DNA of 64,000 bases from Flexivirga oryzae (GTDB lineage: Bacteria > Actinomycetota > Actinomycetes > Actinomycetales > Dermatophilaceae): contig NZ_JACHVQ010000006.1 in the NCBI RefSeq assembly GCF_014190805.1, positions 112,832 through 176,831 of the forward strand. The letters run 5' to 3'. The translations under genes were made by a program, and so were the position numbers. Below the pieces are notes generated by a model. It did not search any database, was not told where the DNA came from, and saw only the letters and a list, made by a program, of their open reading frames with translations. This document shows positions 24,772 through 32,574 of the stretch, one piece after another. Position 1 is the stretch's first letter. Every line of letters begins with the position of its first letter.

Positions 24772-25725
24772 GTGATCACGGTTGACCTGGCGCCACGGAT
24801 GTCCAGCACTATCCGCTGGGCACCCTCGCCGGTCCTGGAGACGCTCGGCTGGCTGTGCCTGACGCGGGACGGGGGTACCGATCCGACCTACGGTGCACCC
24901 GACGAGCGGGCCCGGGAACTGCTCGACTGCCCGGATGTCGCCCTGGTCGCCGAGCTGCTGCCGCACGGCGACGGCCCCACCCCGGACTTCCTCGTGCCGG
25001 TCCCTGCCGACGGACCCGCCGCCGCGGTCGCAACGGCCCAGCTGGACGAGATCCGCCGCACCGACCACGCGATCGCGGCGGTGCAGGTCTGGGAGGATCT
25101 CGGCGACCGCGAACTGTCGACGAACGTGTCCTGCGCCCTGCGGGACGGCACGTTGCCGGCCCGCGCGGCGCGGGGCCTGAAGTCGTTCTGGGAGAACGGC
25201 GTTGCGGGAATCTGGCCCACCGCGCAGGAGGCGCTTCAGGCCGAGATCGAACGCTGCACCCAACTCGTTGAGAGCGGCGGCATCAGTGCGGCGCTCGGCG
25301 CCGTGCACGATCGCCTCTCCTACGACGATCTGCTGCAGCTGAGCAGCGACGGTCCGGCACCCGAGACCCCCTCCGAGCTGCTGGTCATTCCCACCGCGCT
25401 GTACGGACCGACCCGGCTCGCCATGCGTCTGTGGGGCACCCAACCGTTCGTCGCCTACCCGGTCGGGGTCGCCGCGACGCGCTCCGCGTCGCTGGCCGAG
25501 TTGCGCCGACTGCTCGGTCCGACCCGGGCCCTGATCCTGCGCAAGCTCACGTCCGCGAGGACCACCACCGAGCTCAGTGGTGAGCTCCGGCTGGCCGCCG
25601 CCACCGTGTCGTACCACGTCAAGGTCCTGCAGCGGGCCGGTCTCCTCGAGCGGTCACGTGACCGCCACAGCGTGCTCTACGAGTTGTCGCCCACGGGCCG
25701 GCAACTGCTGACCGGCACGCCGTAA
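24772..25725 (+). CDS. ArsR-type winged-helix regulator with a large N-terminal domain
   Basis: A 317-residue protein. The first ~230 residues (SSTIRWAPSPVLETLGWLCL, then helices such as LKSFWENGVAGIWPTAQEAL) form an effector domain like those of DUF5937-type regulators. The last ~80 residues are an ArsR winged helix: LRRLLGPTRALILRKLTSAR, TTTELSGELRLAAATVSYHV, KVLQRAGLLERSRDRHSVLY. The ligand is unknown. GTG 24772 is preferred because AGGAGG ends 9 nt before it; ATG 24745 and 24763 are badly spaced. It stands upstream of the solute-binding protein gene, but a hairpin terminator lies between. Confidence 0.85.
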   Translation: MITVDLAPRMSSTIRWAPSPVLETLGWLCLTRDGGTDPTYGAPDERARELLDCPDVALVAELLPHGDGPTPDFLVPVPADGPAAAVATAQLDEIRRTDHAIAAVQVWEDLGDRELSTNVSCALRDGTLPARAARGLKSFWENGVAGIWPTAQEALQAEIERCTQLVESGGISAALGAVHDRLSYDDLLQLSSDGPAPETPSELLVIPTALYGPTRLAMRLWGTQPFVAYPVGVAATRSASLAELRRLLGPTRALILRKLTSARTTTELSGELRLAAATVSYHVKVLQRAGLLERSRDRHSVLYELSPTGRQLLTGTP

Positions 25726-25873
25726 CGGACGTCGGGGCCGCCGCCGGCCGACGGCAGGAGCCCGAGGAGAACTCGATTCGAATACCGTCGAATATTGCGA
25801 TCGGGTCGCGATAACCGGCAATGGCTGGACATCACGCATTGCTGCGTCAAAGGTTGATCACAGTGGTTGCCAC

Positions 25874-25892
25874 AAGGCCGCGTCGCGGCCTT
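25874..25892 (+). terminator. Hairpin terminator downstream of the ArsR-type gene
   Basis: A perfect 8-bp stem AAGGCCGC/GCGGCCTT around a 3-nt loop is followed by CGTTCTCATT. It lies about 150 bp past the regulator's stop. Confidence 0.6.
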
Positions 25893-25960
25893 CGTTCTCA
25901 TTCAGGTAAACGCGGGGGTGCAGGCGAACCGTCAACTCGAGCTGCCTGCAAACAATTTGC

Positions 25961-25989
25961 GATCAAAACCGTCAATAGACGGCTTGATC
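25961..25989 (+). promoter_or_regulatory. Hairpin in the 5' leader of the solute-binding protein gene
   Basis: GATCAA pairs with TTGATC and, inside, CCGTC pairs with GACGG around an AATA loop. It stands 45 bp before the start codon, so it may be in the mRNA leader. The function is unknown. Confidence 0.45.
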
Positions 25990-26033
25990 CATGACCCGCC
26001 CTGGCCAATTCCAGGGCAATGGAGGAAATGAAA

Positions 26034-27803
26034 ATGCGTTTCACAAAGGTGGTCGCACTTACGGCTGCGGGTGTCACTGCGGTCTCGCTGGCTGCCTGCA
26101 GCAGCGGTGGCCCGTCGGAGTCGGGCACCCAGGGCGGCAACACGACGGCTGCCAACGAGCAGACGAAGGCGGCGGTCGCCGCGCAGGATCCGAACCTGAA
26201 GGGTCCGGCGCCGGCGGTCAAGGGCGCCAAGAACGGCGGGACGCTGTACATCGACGATTCGTCGAACCCGCCGACGATGGACCCGGCCGGCATCTACTAC
26301 ATCGACTCGAACGCGTTCTCGTCGCAGTACCTGTTCCGGACGCTGACGCAGTACAAGATCGTCGACGGAAAACCCGTGCTGGTGCCCGACCTGGCCGAAG
26401 GTGTCGGCAAGCCGTCCTCCGACGGGCTGACCTGGAAGTTCAAGATCAAGCCCGGTCTGAAGTACTCCGACGGTTCCCCGGTCAAGATCCAGGACTTCGT
26501 CTACGGCATGGAGCGCACCTTCGACGTGAAGGGTGTCGGTGCCAACGGGACCGGCTACCAGATGGAGTACCTGAAGGGCGGCGACACCTACAAGGGCCCC
26601 TACGCCCAGCCGAACGTGAAGTTCCCCGGCGTCACCACCGAGGGCAGCGACACGCTGGTGTTCCACCTGACGAAGAAGGTCCCGTCGTTCAACTACTTCG
26701 CCTCGTTCCCGGAGTTCACCCCGGTGCCGAAGGCCAAGGACACCAAGGCGACATACCAGAACAACCCCCTCACGACCGGCCCCTACAAGGTGCAGTCGTT
26801 CACCAAGGGCCAGAAGATGATCCTGGTGCGAAACACCAACTGGGACGCCAAGACCGACCCGGTGCGGCACGCCTACCCGGACAAGGTGCAGATCAACTTC
26901 TCCATCGAGGACCTGCCCTCGCAGCAGCGGGTGCTGGCCAACAGCGGAGTCGGCGCCAACACGGTCAACATCGGCGCGATCGACGCCTCGCTGGCCTCGA
27001 AGGTCACCGGCGCGCAGAAGAACCAGTTCGCGATCGGCCCGTCCTCGTGCGAGTTCTTTGTGGAGATCGACACCCGCAAGGTGCCGCTGGACATCCGCAA
27101 GGCGATCGGTTACGCGTGGCCGTTCAACCAGATCCGCAAGGCCGGCGGCCTGTCGACGCTGAACTACCAGCCGGCCACCACGTTCGCCGCGCCCAGCCTG
27201 CAGGGCTACAAGAAATACCCGCCACTGCCGTACGCGACCGGCACCGGCAACGGTGACCCCGCCAAGGCCAAGGCCATCCTGCAGAAGGCGAACAAGGTCG
27301 GCTTCCAGCTGTCCTACTACTACCGCAGCGACAAGCCGAACGTCGTCAACGCCAACAACGCCAAGAAGGCGGCGCTGAAGGCGGCGGGCTTCACGGTCAA
27401 GGACATCCCGGTGTCCAGCGCCGAGTTCACCAAGAAGATCGCCGACCCGAAGGCTCCGGTCAACATGGGCCAGGGCACCCCGGGCTGGTGCTACGACTGG
27501 CCGACCGGCGACTCGCAGTACCCGCCACTGTTCAACGGGGCCGGCATCTCCAACGGTCTGTCGGTGGGTCAGTTCAAGAACGCCGCCGTCAACAAGGAGA
27601 TGGACGCGATCAGCGCCATGGATCCCGCCAAGGCTGCCCCGAAGTGGGCCGCCCTGGACAAGGAATTGATGACGAAGTACGTCCCGTCCCTGCCGGATTA
27701 CTACTCGATGAACACCGCGACATTCGGCAAGAACGTCAAGAATGTCGAACTCAACCCGATCCTCAGCATGCCCAGCCTTTCCCAGCTCTGGGTCACGCAA
27801 TGA
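26034..27803 (+). CDS. ABC transporter substrate-binding lipoprotein, peptide/nickel family (SBP_bac_5)
   Basis: A 589-residue lipoprotein: signal MRFTKVVALTAAGVTAVSLA with lipobox LAAC and a Ser/Gly/Thr linker. The family-5 binding domain follows: KNGGTLYIDDSSNPPTMDPA, LVPDLAEGV, LTWKFKIKPGLKYSDGSPV, LTTGPYKVQSFTKGQKMIL and DIRKAIGYAWPFNQI. It captures oligopeptides or similar solutes outside the cell for an ABC permease. No permease or ATPase gene is adjacent, so it is an orphan. Codon use is strikingly optimal (AAG, GTC, CTG), suggesting high expression. A 20-bp perfect stem-loop follows the gene. Confidence 0.94.
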   Translation: MRFTKVVALTAAGVTAVSLAACSSGGPSESGTQGGNTTAANEQTKAAVAAQDPNLKGPAPAVKGAKNGGTLYIDDSSNPPTMDPAGIYYIDSNAFSSQYLFRTLTQYKIVDGKPVLVPDLAEGVGKPSSDGLTWKFKIKPGLKYSDGSPVKIQDFVYGMERTFDVKGVGANGTGYQMEYLKGGDTYKGPYAQPNVKFPGVTTEGSDTLVFHLTKKVPSFNYFASFPEFTPVPKAKDTKATYQNNPLTTGPYKVQSFTKGQKMILVRNTNWDAKTDPVRHAYPDKVQINFSIEDLPSQQRVLANSGVGANTVNIGAIDASLASKVTGAQKNQFAIGPSSCEFFVEIDTRKVPLDIRKAIGYAWPFNQIRKAGGLSTLNYQPATTFAAPSLQGYKKYPPLPYATGTGNGDPAKAKAILQKANKVGFQLSYYYRSDKPNVVNANNAKKAALKAAGFTVKDIPVSSAEFTKKIADPKAPVNMGQGTPGWCYDWPTGDSQYPPLFNGAGISNGLSVGQFKNAAVNKEMDAISAMDPAKAAPKWAALDKELMTKYVPSLPDYYSMNTATFGKNVKNVELNPILSMPSLSQLWVTQ

Positions 27804-27830
27804 TCGAACAGTAATTCACCCGTTCGCCCC

Positions 27831-27882
27831 GACATTGGCGATATGACCGTAATTCAATTGCGACGGTCATATCGCCAATGTC
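27831..27882 (+). terminator. Long perfect hairpin after the solute-binding protein gene
   Basis: A 20-bp perfect stem (27831-27850 with 27863-27882) closes a 12-nt loop AATTCAATTGCG, 28 bp after the stop codon. Such a long stem should end transcription strongly or protect the 3' end of the mRNA. There is no T-run after it. Confidence 0.85.
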
Positions 27883-28118
27883 ATGATTGATCGAAAGGGG
27901 ACGTCGTGGGCCGCGCCGGATTTCGCGCGACACCGGCGATCGCGACGCTCCCGTCATACCGGAGGACGACAGGTCCTCCCCACACACTCGGTCGCGGCCG
28001 GCCGCGTCTCGCATGCTCTCGATCACGTTCACTGCCGTGATCACCTTTCGTCCAGCGCATGGCGAACGCATTCTCCCGCTGCCTCGGCAGCAGGCCGGTC
28101 GCGATCGGGCCGCCCCGG
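27883..28118. other. Intergenic region without a recognised gene
   Basis: Between the hairpin and the end of the ABC-F gene lie about 236 bp in which I see no gene or clear signal. Open frames through it are shadows of the ABC-F gene. Confidence 0.5.
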
Positions 28119-29933
28119 TCACTCGACGATCTCGCCGACCTCCAGCCAGCGTTCCTCGAGTTCCTCGCGCTGCGCGTGTACCGCGCGCAACTGCCCGTCG
28201 AGCTCGGTCGCGCGCGCGGGGTCGGTGGCGGCCTCGACCAGCGCCGCGTGCAGCTTCTCCTCCTGGTCGGCGAGCTTGCCCAGGGTGCGCTCGATACGGG
28301 CCATCTCCTTGCGGGCCTCGCGCTGCTCCGCCGCGCTGTATGACGCCGCGGGCGTCGACGCTGCCACGTCGGTCCGGGTGCTCGCCGTCTGCGCCGGTGC
28401 GGAACGCTGCTGCGCGGCATACAGCTCGAGGTACTGCTCGACACCGCCGGGCAGCTCCCGGATCCGGCCGTCGCCCAGCAGCGCGACCTGCCGGTCACAC
28501 ATGCGCTCCAGCAGATACCGGTCGTGCGACACGACGACCAGCGTGCCGGCCCAGCCGTCGAGCACATCCTCCAGCGAGGTCAGCGTCTCGATGTCCAGGT
28601 CGTTGGTCGGCTCGTCCAGCAGCAGCACGTTCGGCTCGGTCATCAGCAGCCGCAACAGTTGCAGCCGGCGCCGCTCGCCACCGGACAGGTCGCCGACCCG
28701 GGTCTGCTGGCGGGCGCCGGAGAACCCGAGCCGCTTGGCCAGCGAGGACGCCGAGACCTCCTTGCCACCGAGCATGATGAAGCTCTTCACCTCGGTGACG
28801 GCGTCGATGACCCGCTGCCCGTCGTACCTGTCGAGCTCGCGCACCTCCTGGGTCAGGAACGCCAGCTCGACGGTCCGGCCCTGCTTGCGCTTGCCCGCCG
28901 TGAGCGGCTGGCTGCCCTCGATGGCGCGCAGCACCGTCGATTTGCCGGCCCCGTTGACGCCGACGATGCCGGTGCGCTCCCCCGGTGCGAGACGCCAGGT
29001 CTGCTTGTCCAGGATCCGCTTGTCGCCCACGTCGACAGTGGCGTCGATCAGGTCGATGACGTCCTTGCCGAGCCGGGTGGTGGCGAAGCGCACCAGTTCG
29101 ACCTCGTCGCGCGGCTCCGGCTCGCCCTTGATCAGCTCGTTCGCCGCGTCGATGCGGAACCGCGGCTTCGACGTGCGCGCGGGTGGTCCCCGCCGCAGCC
29201 AGGCGAGTTCCTTGCGCAGCAGGTTCTGCCGCCGGTCCTCGGTCGCCGCCGCGATCCGTGCCCGCTCGTTCTTCGCGAGCACGTAGGCGGCATACCCGCC
29301 GTCGTACTGCTCGACGCGCCCGTCGACGACCTCCCAGGTGTGGTCGGCGACCGCGTCGAGGAACCACCGGTCGTGGGTGATGGTCACGAACGCGTTGTCC
29401 GGTCGCGACCGGCGACGCACCAGGTGGTCCGCCAGCCACTGCACGCCTTCGACGTCGAGATGGTTGGTGGGCTCGTCCAGCAGCAACAGGTCCGGATCGT
29501 CGATCAGCAGCTGCGCCAACGCGATCCGGCGCCGCTCGCCACCGGACTTGGTGCCGACGATCGCGTCCGGGCCGCCCACCGCACCGAACCCGACACCGCC
29601 GAGCAGGCCGCCGAGCACGTCGCGGATGCGCGGGTCGCCCGCCCATTCGTGCTCGGCGCGGTCGCCGAGGGTCGCGTCGCCGACGGTGGCTGCGGGGTCG
29701 AGCCGGTCGTCCTGGCTCAGCATGCCGATCGTCAGGCCGCCGACGCGTGTGACCCGCCCGGTGTCGATCGGCTGGGCGTCGGCGAGCACGCGCAGCAGCG
29801 TCGACTTGCCACCGCCGTTGCGGCCGACGACACCGATCCGGTCACCGGTGCCGACCCCGAGCGAGACGGCGTCGAGCACTTGGTTGGTGCCGAGAGCCAG
29901 TGAGATGTTCTCGGCGGCAAGGAGATTGGGCAT
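28119..29933 (-). CDS. ABC-F family ATP-binding protein (Uup-like)
   Basis: A 604-residue soluble protein with two ABC domains and no membrane segment. Domain 1 has Walker A VVGRNGGGKSTLL, signature SGGERRR and Walker B LLLLDEPTNHLD. Domain 2 has GIVGVNGAGKSTVL, LSGGERRRLQL and LLLDEPTNDLD. The interdomain linker contains WLRRGPPARTSKPRFRID. A C-terminal coiled coil (EQREARKEMARIERTLGKLA) is like that of Uup. ABC-F proteins act on ribosomes or on DNA-linked processes. It follows ispE by 34 bp and is the last gene of the rsmA, ispE, abc-f run. Confidence 0.94.
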   Translation of the reverse strand: MPNLLAAENISLALGTNQVLDAVSLGVGTGDRIGVVGRNGGGKSTLLRVLADAQPIDTGRVTRVGGLTIGMLSQDDRLDPAATVGDATLGDRAEHEWAGDPRIRDVLGGLLGGVGFGAVGGPDAIVGTKSGGERRRIALAQLLIDDPDLLLLDEPTNHLDVEGVQWLADHLVRRRSRPDNAFVTITHDRWFLDAVADHTWEVVDGRVEQYDGGYAAYVLAKNERARIAAATEDRRQNLLRKELAWLRRGPPARTSKPRFRIDAANELIKGEPEPRDEVELVRFATTRLGKDVIDLIDATVDVGDKRILDKQTWRLAPGERTGIVGVNGAGKSTVLRAIEGSQPLTAGKRKQGRTVELAFLTQEVRELDRYDGQRVIDAVTEVKSFIMLGGKEVSASSLAKRLGFSGARQQTRVGDLSGGERRRLQLLRLLMTEPNVLLLDEPTNDLDIETLTSLEDVLDGWAGTLVVVSHDRYLLERMCDRQVALLGDGRIRELPGGVEQYLELYAAQQRSAPAQTASTRTDVAASTPAASYSAAEQREARKEMARIERTLGKLADQEEKLHAALVEAATDPARATELDGQLRAVHAQREELEERWLEVGEIVE

Positions 29934-29967
29934 CAGGCAACTATCGATCGGGTATGGCGGGGCCGGG

Positions 29968-30897
29968 TCACCGGTGCCGCACGTCGTGCACGACGTGCGC
30001 GCCGTGGACGGGCCCGGCGGCGCTGACGACCTCGTCGCAGACGTTGCTGGCCGACAGGGTCACCATCAGGTCCAGCGCGGACGTCCGGTCGGCACACAGG
30101 AACGCCACCGTCGGCCCGGAGCCTGAGACGATCGCCCCGAGCGCGCCGTTGTCGAGGCCGGTGGTCATCGTGGTGGTCAGCTTCGGCATCAGCGAGCAGG
30201 CGGCATCCTGCAGGTCGTTCTGCAGGTTGCTGGCCAGGGCGTCGACGTCACCGGCGCGCAGGGCCGCCATGAGCGCCGTGTTGGGCTTCGGTTCGGGGAT
30301 CCGTCGGTTGCCGCGCAACCGGTCGCACTCGGCGTAGACCGCGGGGGTGGACAGGCCATCGTGGTGCAGCGCGAAGACCCACTCGAACGCGCCCCGGCTG
30401 AGCACCGGCACCAGGTGCTCGCCACGACCGGAGCCGATGGCCGTGCCGCCCTCCAGTGCGAACGGCACGTCGCTGCCGAGTTCGGCGGCCATGTCCTGCA
30501 GCTCGCGGGGGCTGAAGCCGGAGTCCCAGAACGCGTCGACGGCCACCAGCGCTGCGGCGGCGTCCGCGGAGCCGCCCGCCATACCACCGGCGACCGGGAT
30601 CTTCTTGTCCACGTCGATCGCCAGGCGTTCGTCGGTGCCGATCCGGGCCGCGATGAGTTTGGCTGCCCGCATGGCGAGATTGGTGTCGTCGTCGGGCACG
30701 ATGCCCGCACCGACGCCCGTCGTGGTGACCGACCACTCGTCGGCGGCCCGGACCGTGACGTGGTCGTGCAGCTCCACTGCGTGGAAAACCGTTGACAGAG
30801 AGTGATATCCGTCGTCCTCGAGCGGGCCGATGCGCAGCTCGAGATTGACCTTGGCCGGCACGCGCACCGTGACCGGGGCCGTGGACGTCACTTCCAT
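29968..30897 (-). CDS. ispE: 4-diphosphocytidyl-2-C-methyl-D-erythritol kinase
   Basis: A 309-residue GHMP kinase of the MEP isoprenoid pathway. It shows RVPAKVNLELRIGPLEDDGY, the ATP-binding motif KKIPVAGGMAGGSADAAAAL, GSDVPFALEGGTAIGSGRGE and the C-terminal IVSGSGPTVAFLCAD. It phosphorylates CDP-ME. The gene starts 4 bp after the rsmA stop, the normal rsmA-ispE pairing of actinobacteria. Confidence 0.96.
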   Translation of the reverse strand: MEVTSTAPVTVRVPAKVNLELRIGPLEDDGYHSLSTVFHAVELHDHVTVRAADEWSVTTTGVGAGIVPDDDTNLAMRAAKLIAARIGTDERLAIDVDKKIPVAGGMAGGSADAAAALVAVDAFWDSGFSPRELQDMAAELGSDVPFALEGGTAIGSGRGEHLVPVLSRGAFEWVFALHHDGLSTPAVYAECDRLRGNRRIPEPKPNTALMAALRAGDVDALASNLQNDLQDAACSLMPKLTTTMTTGLDNGALGAIVSGSGPTVAFLCADRTSALDLMVTLSASNVCDEVVSAAGPVHGAHVVHDVRHR

Positions 30898-30901
30898 GCC
30901 G

Positions 30902-31759
30902 TCACCCTATGCGTTGAGCCGAAATGGCCGCGAACTGGTCGATCGTCAGCCGCTCCCCGCGCAGCGACGGGTCGACCCCGGCGGCGCGCAGCATGCGCTC
31001 GGCCTCGGGCGCCGACCCCGCCCACCCGGCGAGCGCCGCCCGCAGGGTCTTGCGACGTGCGGCGAACGCGGCGTCGATGCACGCGAACACTTCCTCGCGG
31101 CTCGCCGTGGTCGCCGGTGGATCGTGCCGGACCATCGCGACCAGGCCGGAGTCGACGTTGGGCGCGGGCCAGAAGACGTTGCGACCGACCCGGTCCGCGA
31201 GCCGCACGTCGGCATACCAGGCGGCCTTGACGCTCGGGACGCCGTAGACCTTGCTGCCCGGTCCGGCGGCCAGCCGCTCCGCGACCTCGAGCTGCACCAT
31301 CACCAGCACGCGCTGCAGCGTCGGGAAGCGTGCCAGGAACGACAGCACCACCGGCACGGCGACGTTGTAGGGCAGGTTGGCGACCAGCGCGACCGGCTGC
31401 GGATCCGGCATCTCGGTCACCGTCATGGCGTCCTGGGGTATGACGCGCAGCCGCTCCCGCAACTGCGGCGCGAGGTCCGCGACGGTACGCGGGAGCTGTT
31501 CGGCGAGGCGGGGGTCGATCTCCACGGCCGTGACGTGTGCCGCGGCCTGCAGCAGCGGCAGCGTCAGGGAGCCGAGCCCGGGGCCGATCTCGACGACACT
31601 GTCGGCCGGTCCGACACCGGCCAGCCGGACGATCTTGCGCACGGTGTTGGGGTCGATGACGAAGTTCTGGCCCCAGTGCTTGGTCGGGCGCACGTCGAGC
31701 CGCCCGGCCAGTTCCCGCACCAGCGGCGCGGTGAGCAAGGTGGCGGCGTCGTCGTTCAC
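30902..31759 (-). CDS. rsmA: 16S rRNA (adenine1518-N6/adenine1519-N6)-dimethyltransferase RsmA/KsgA
   Basis: A 285-residue methyltransferase that dimethylates two adenines in the 3' hairpin of 16S rRNA. Motifs: RPTKHWGQNFVIDPNTVRKI, VVEIGPGLGSLTLPLLQ (motif I), VTAVEIDPRLAEQLP, and the catalytic LVANLPYNVAVPV. GTG 31759 gives the family-typical start NDDAATLLTAPLVRELAG; a longer frame upstream runs through the palindromic element. It is followed directly by ispE. Confidence 0.96.
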   Translation of the reverse strand: MNDDAATLLTAPLVRELAGRLDVRPTKHWGQNFVIDPNTVRKIVRLAGVGPADSVVEIGPGLGSLTLPLLQAAAHVTAVEIDPRLAEQLPRTVADLAPQLRERLRVIPQDAMTVTEMPDPQPVALVANLPYNVAVPVVLSFLARFPTLQRVLVMVQLEVAERLAAGPGSKVYGVPSVKAAWYADVRLADRVGRNVFWPAPNVDSGLVAMVRHDPPATTASREEVFACIDAAFAARRKTLRAALAGWAGSAPEAERMLRAAGVDPSLRGERLTIDQFAAISAQRIG

Positions 31760-31825
31760 CCGCCCGACACTAGCCGTTGCCCCAGTGCGGGGTCCTGCCG
31801 ACGCCGCCCGTGGCGCCCACACCCC

Positions 31826-31930
31826 GCCGACAGGCTCACCAAATACCGACGGGCTCAGTAATACGGCGCTCAACGGCGCGGAGAACGCCGTATTACTGAG
31901 CCTGTCGATGGGTTTGTGAGCCGCTCGGCG
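31826..31930 (-). repeat. Nested palindromic dispersed element, copy 1
   Basis: About 105 bp, read on the minus strand, starting 30 bp past the mobA stop. It holds four units of the word CCGACAGGCTCA, two in each orientation (31827-31838, 31846-31857, 31897-31908, 31917-31928), forming an outer and an inner stem. The inner stem is perfect over 17 bp (31852-31868 with 31886-31902). The same layout recurs at 52883-52987 with high similarity. Confidence 0.88.
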
Positions 31931-31959
31931 AGGGGGTGTGCGCAGGGTCAGGGGTACTG

Positions 31960-32574
31960 TCAGGGCCTCGGGTCGCCGCCGAGGGTGTGCGTCCAGTGGG
32001 CGTGGTCGTCCCAGGTGTCGACGTCGCGCCACACTTCCTCGGGGGCGGGGACCGGGACCAGGTCCAGGTCCTCCAGCAGCGCGCGCATCGACCGGTCTGC
32101 CGCGTCACCGAGCTGCTCGGCGGCGTCATACAGGGCGAACGAGCGGTAACGACCCAGCAGCCACTGCAGCCGGCCGTCGGGCTCCGCCAGCACGACACCG
32201 TCGGAATCACCGGCGTCCGCCTCGGCGAGCAGTTGTATGGCGCCCACGGCGCCCGGCACATCGCACGAGATCAAGTAGGTCCAGGCGGCGGGCTCCTCGA
32301 TCGCACGCAGCCCGGCGACGGTCGCGGCGGCCGGCCCGCTCCCCGGCGGGTCCTCGACGACCCGGATCGCCCGGTCCGGGATGTCGGGCGCCGCGGTGTC
32401 GCCCACCACGACGAGGGTGCGCGCGTCCCGCACCGCTTCGAGCGGTCGCGACACCAGGGACCGCCCGGCGAGTTCCACCGCGGCCTTGTCGACCCCACCC
32501 AGTCTGGAGCCCGCGCCACCTACAAGCACGATGGCGTCGAAAACGACTGCTGGGTCTGCGGATCCATCGCTCAT
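31960..32574 (-). CDS. mobA: Molybdenum cofactor guanylyltransferase (MobA-like)
   Basis: A 204-residue nucleotidyltransferase. The N-terminal signature is IVLVGGAGSRLGGVDKAAVE, then LVVVGDTAAPD, PPGSGPAAATVAGLRAI and SCDVPGAVGAIQLL. MobA adds GMP to molybdopterin, giving the guanine-dinucleotide form that NarG needs. It is the last gene of the nar operon, overlapping the acyl-CoA ligase stop (ATGA), which strongly supports this role over other NTP-transferase functions. Confidence 0.88.
   Translation of the reverse strand: MSDGSADPAVVFDAIVLVGGAGSRLGGVDKAAVELAGRSLVSRPLEAVRDARTLVVVGDTAAPDIPDRAIRVVEDPPGSGPAAATVAGLRAIEEPAAWTYLISCDVPGAVGAIQLLAEADAGDSDGVVLAEPDGRLQWLLGRYRSFALYDAAEQLGDAADRSMRALLEDLDLVPVPAPEEVWRDVDTWDDHAHWTHTLGGDPRP

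Larger units (their letters stand above)
25726..26033 (+). other. Intergenic leader of the solute-binding protein gene
   Basis: This 308-bp stretch is more AT-rich than its neighbours and holds no gene. It contains a terminator-like hairpin at 25874-25892 and a second structured hairpin at 25961-25989. The ribosome-binding site GGAGG (26021-26025) precedes the ATG at 26034. Confidence 0.6.

Noticed and set aside
25932..27800. Open frame of 622 codons opposite the solute-binding protein gene
   Set aside because: It is an antisense shadow caused by biased codon use; there is no ribosome-binding site and no recognisable domain.
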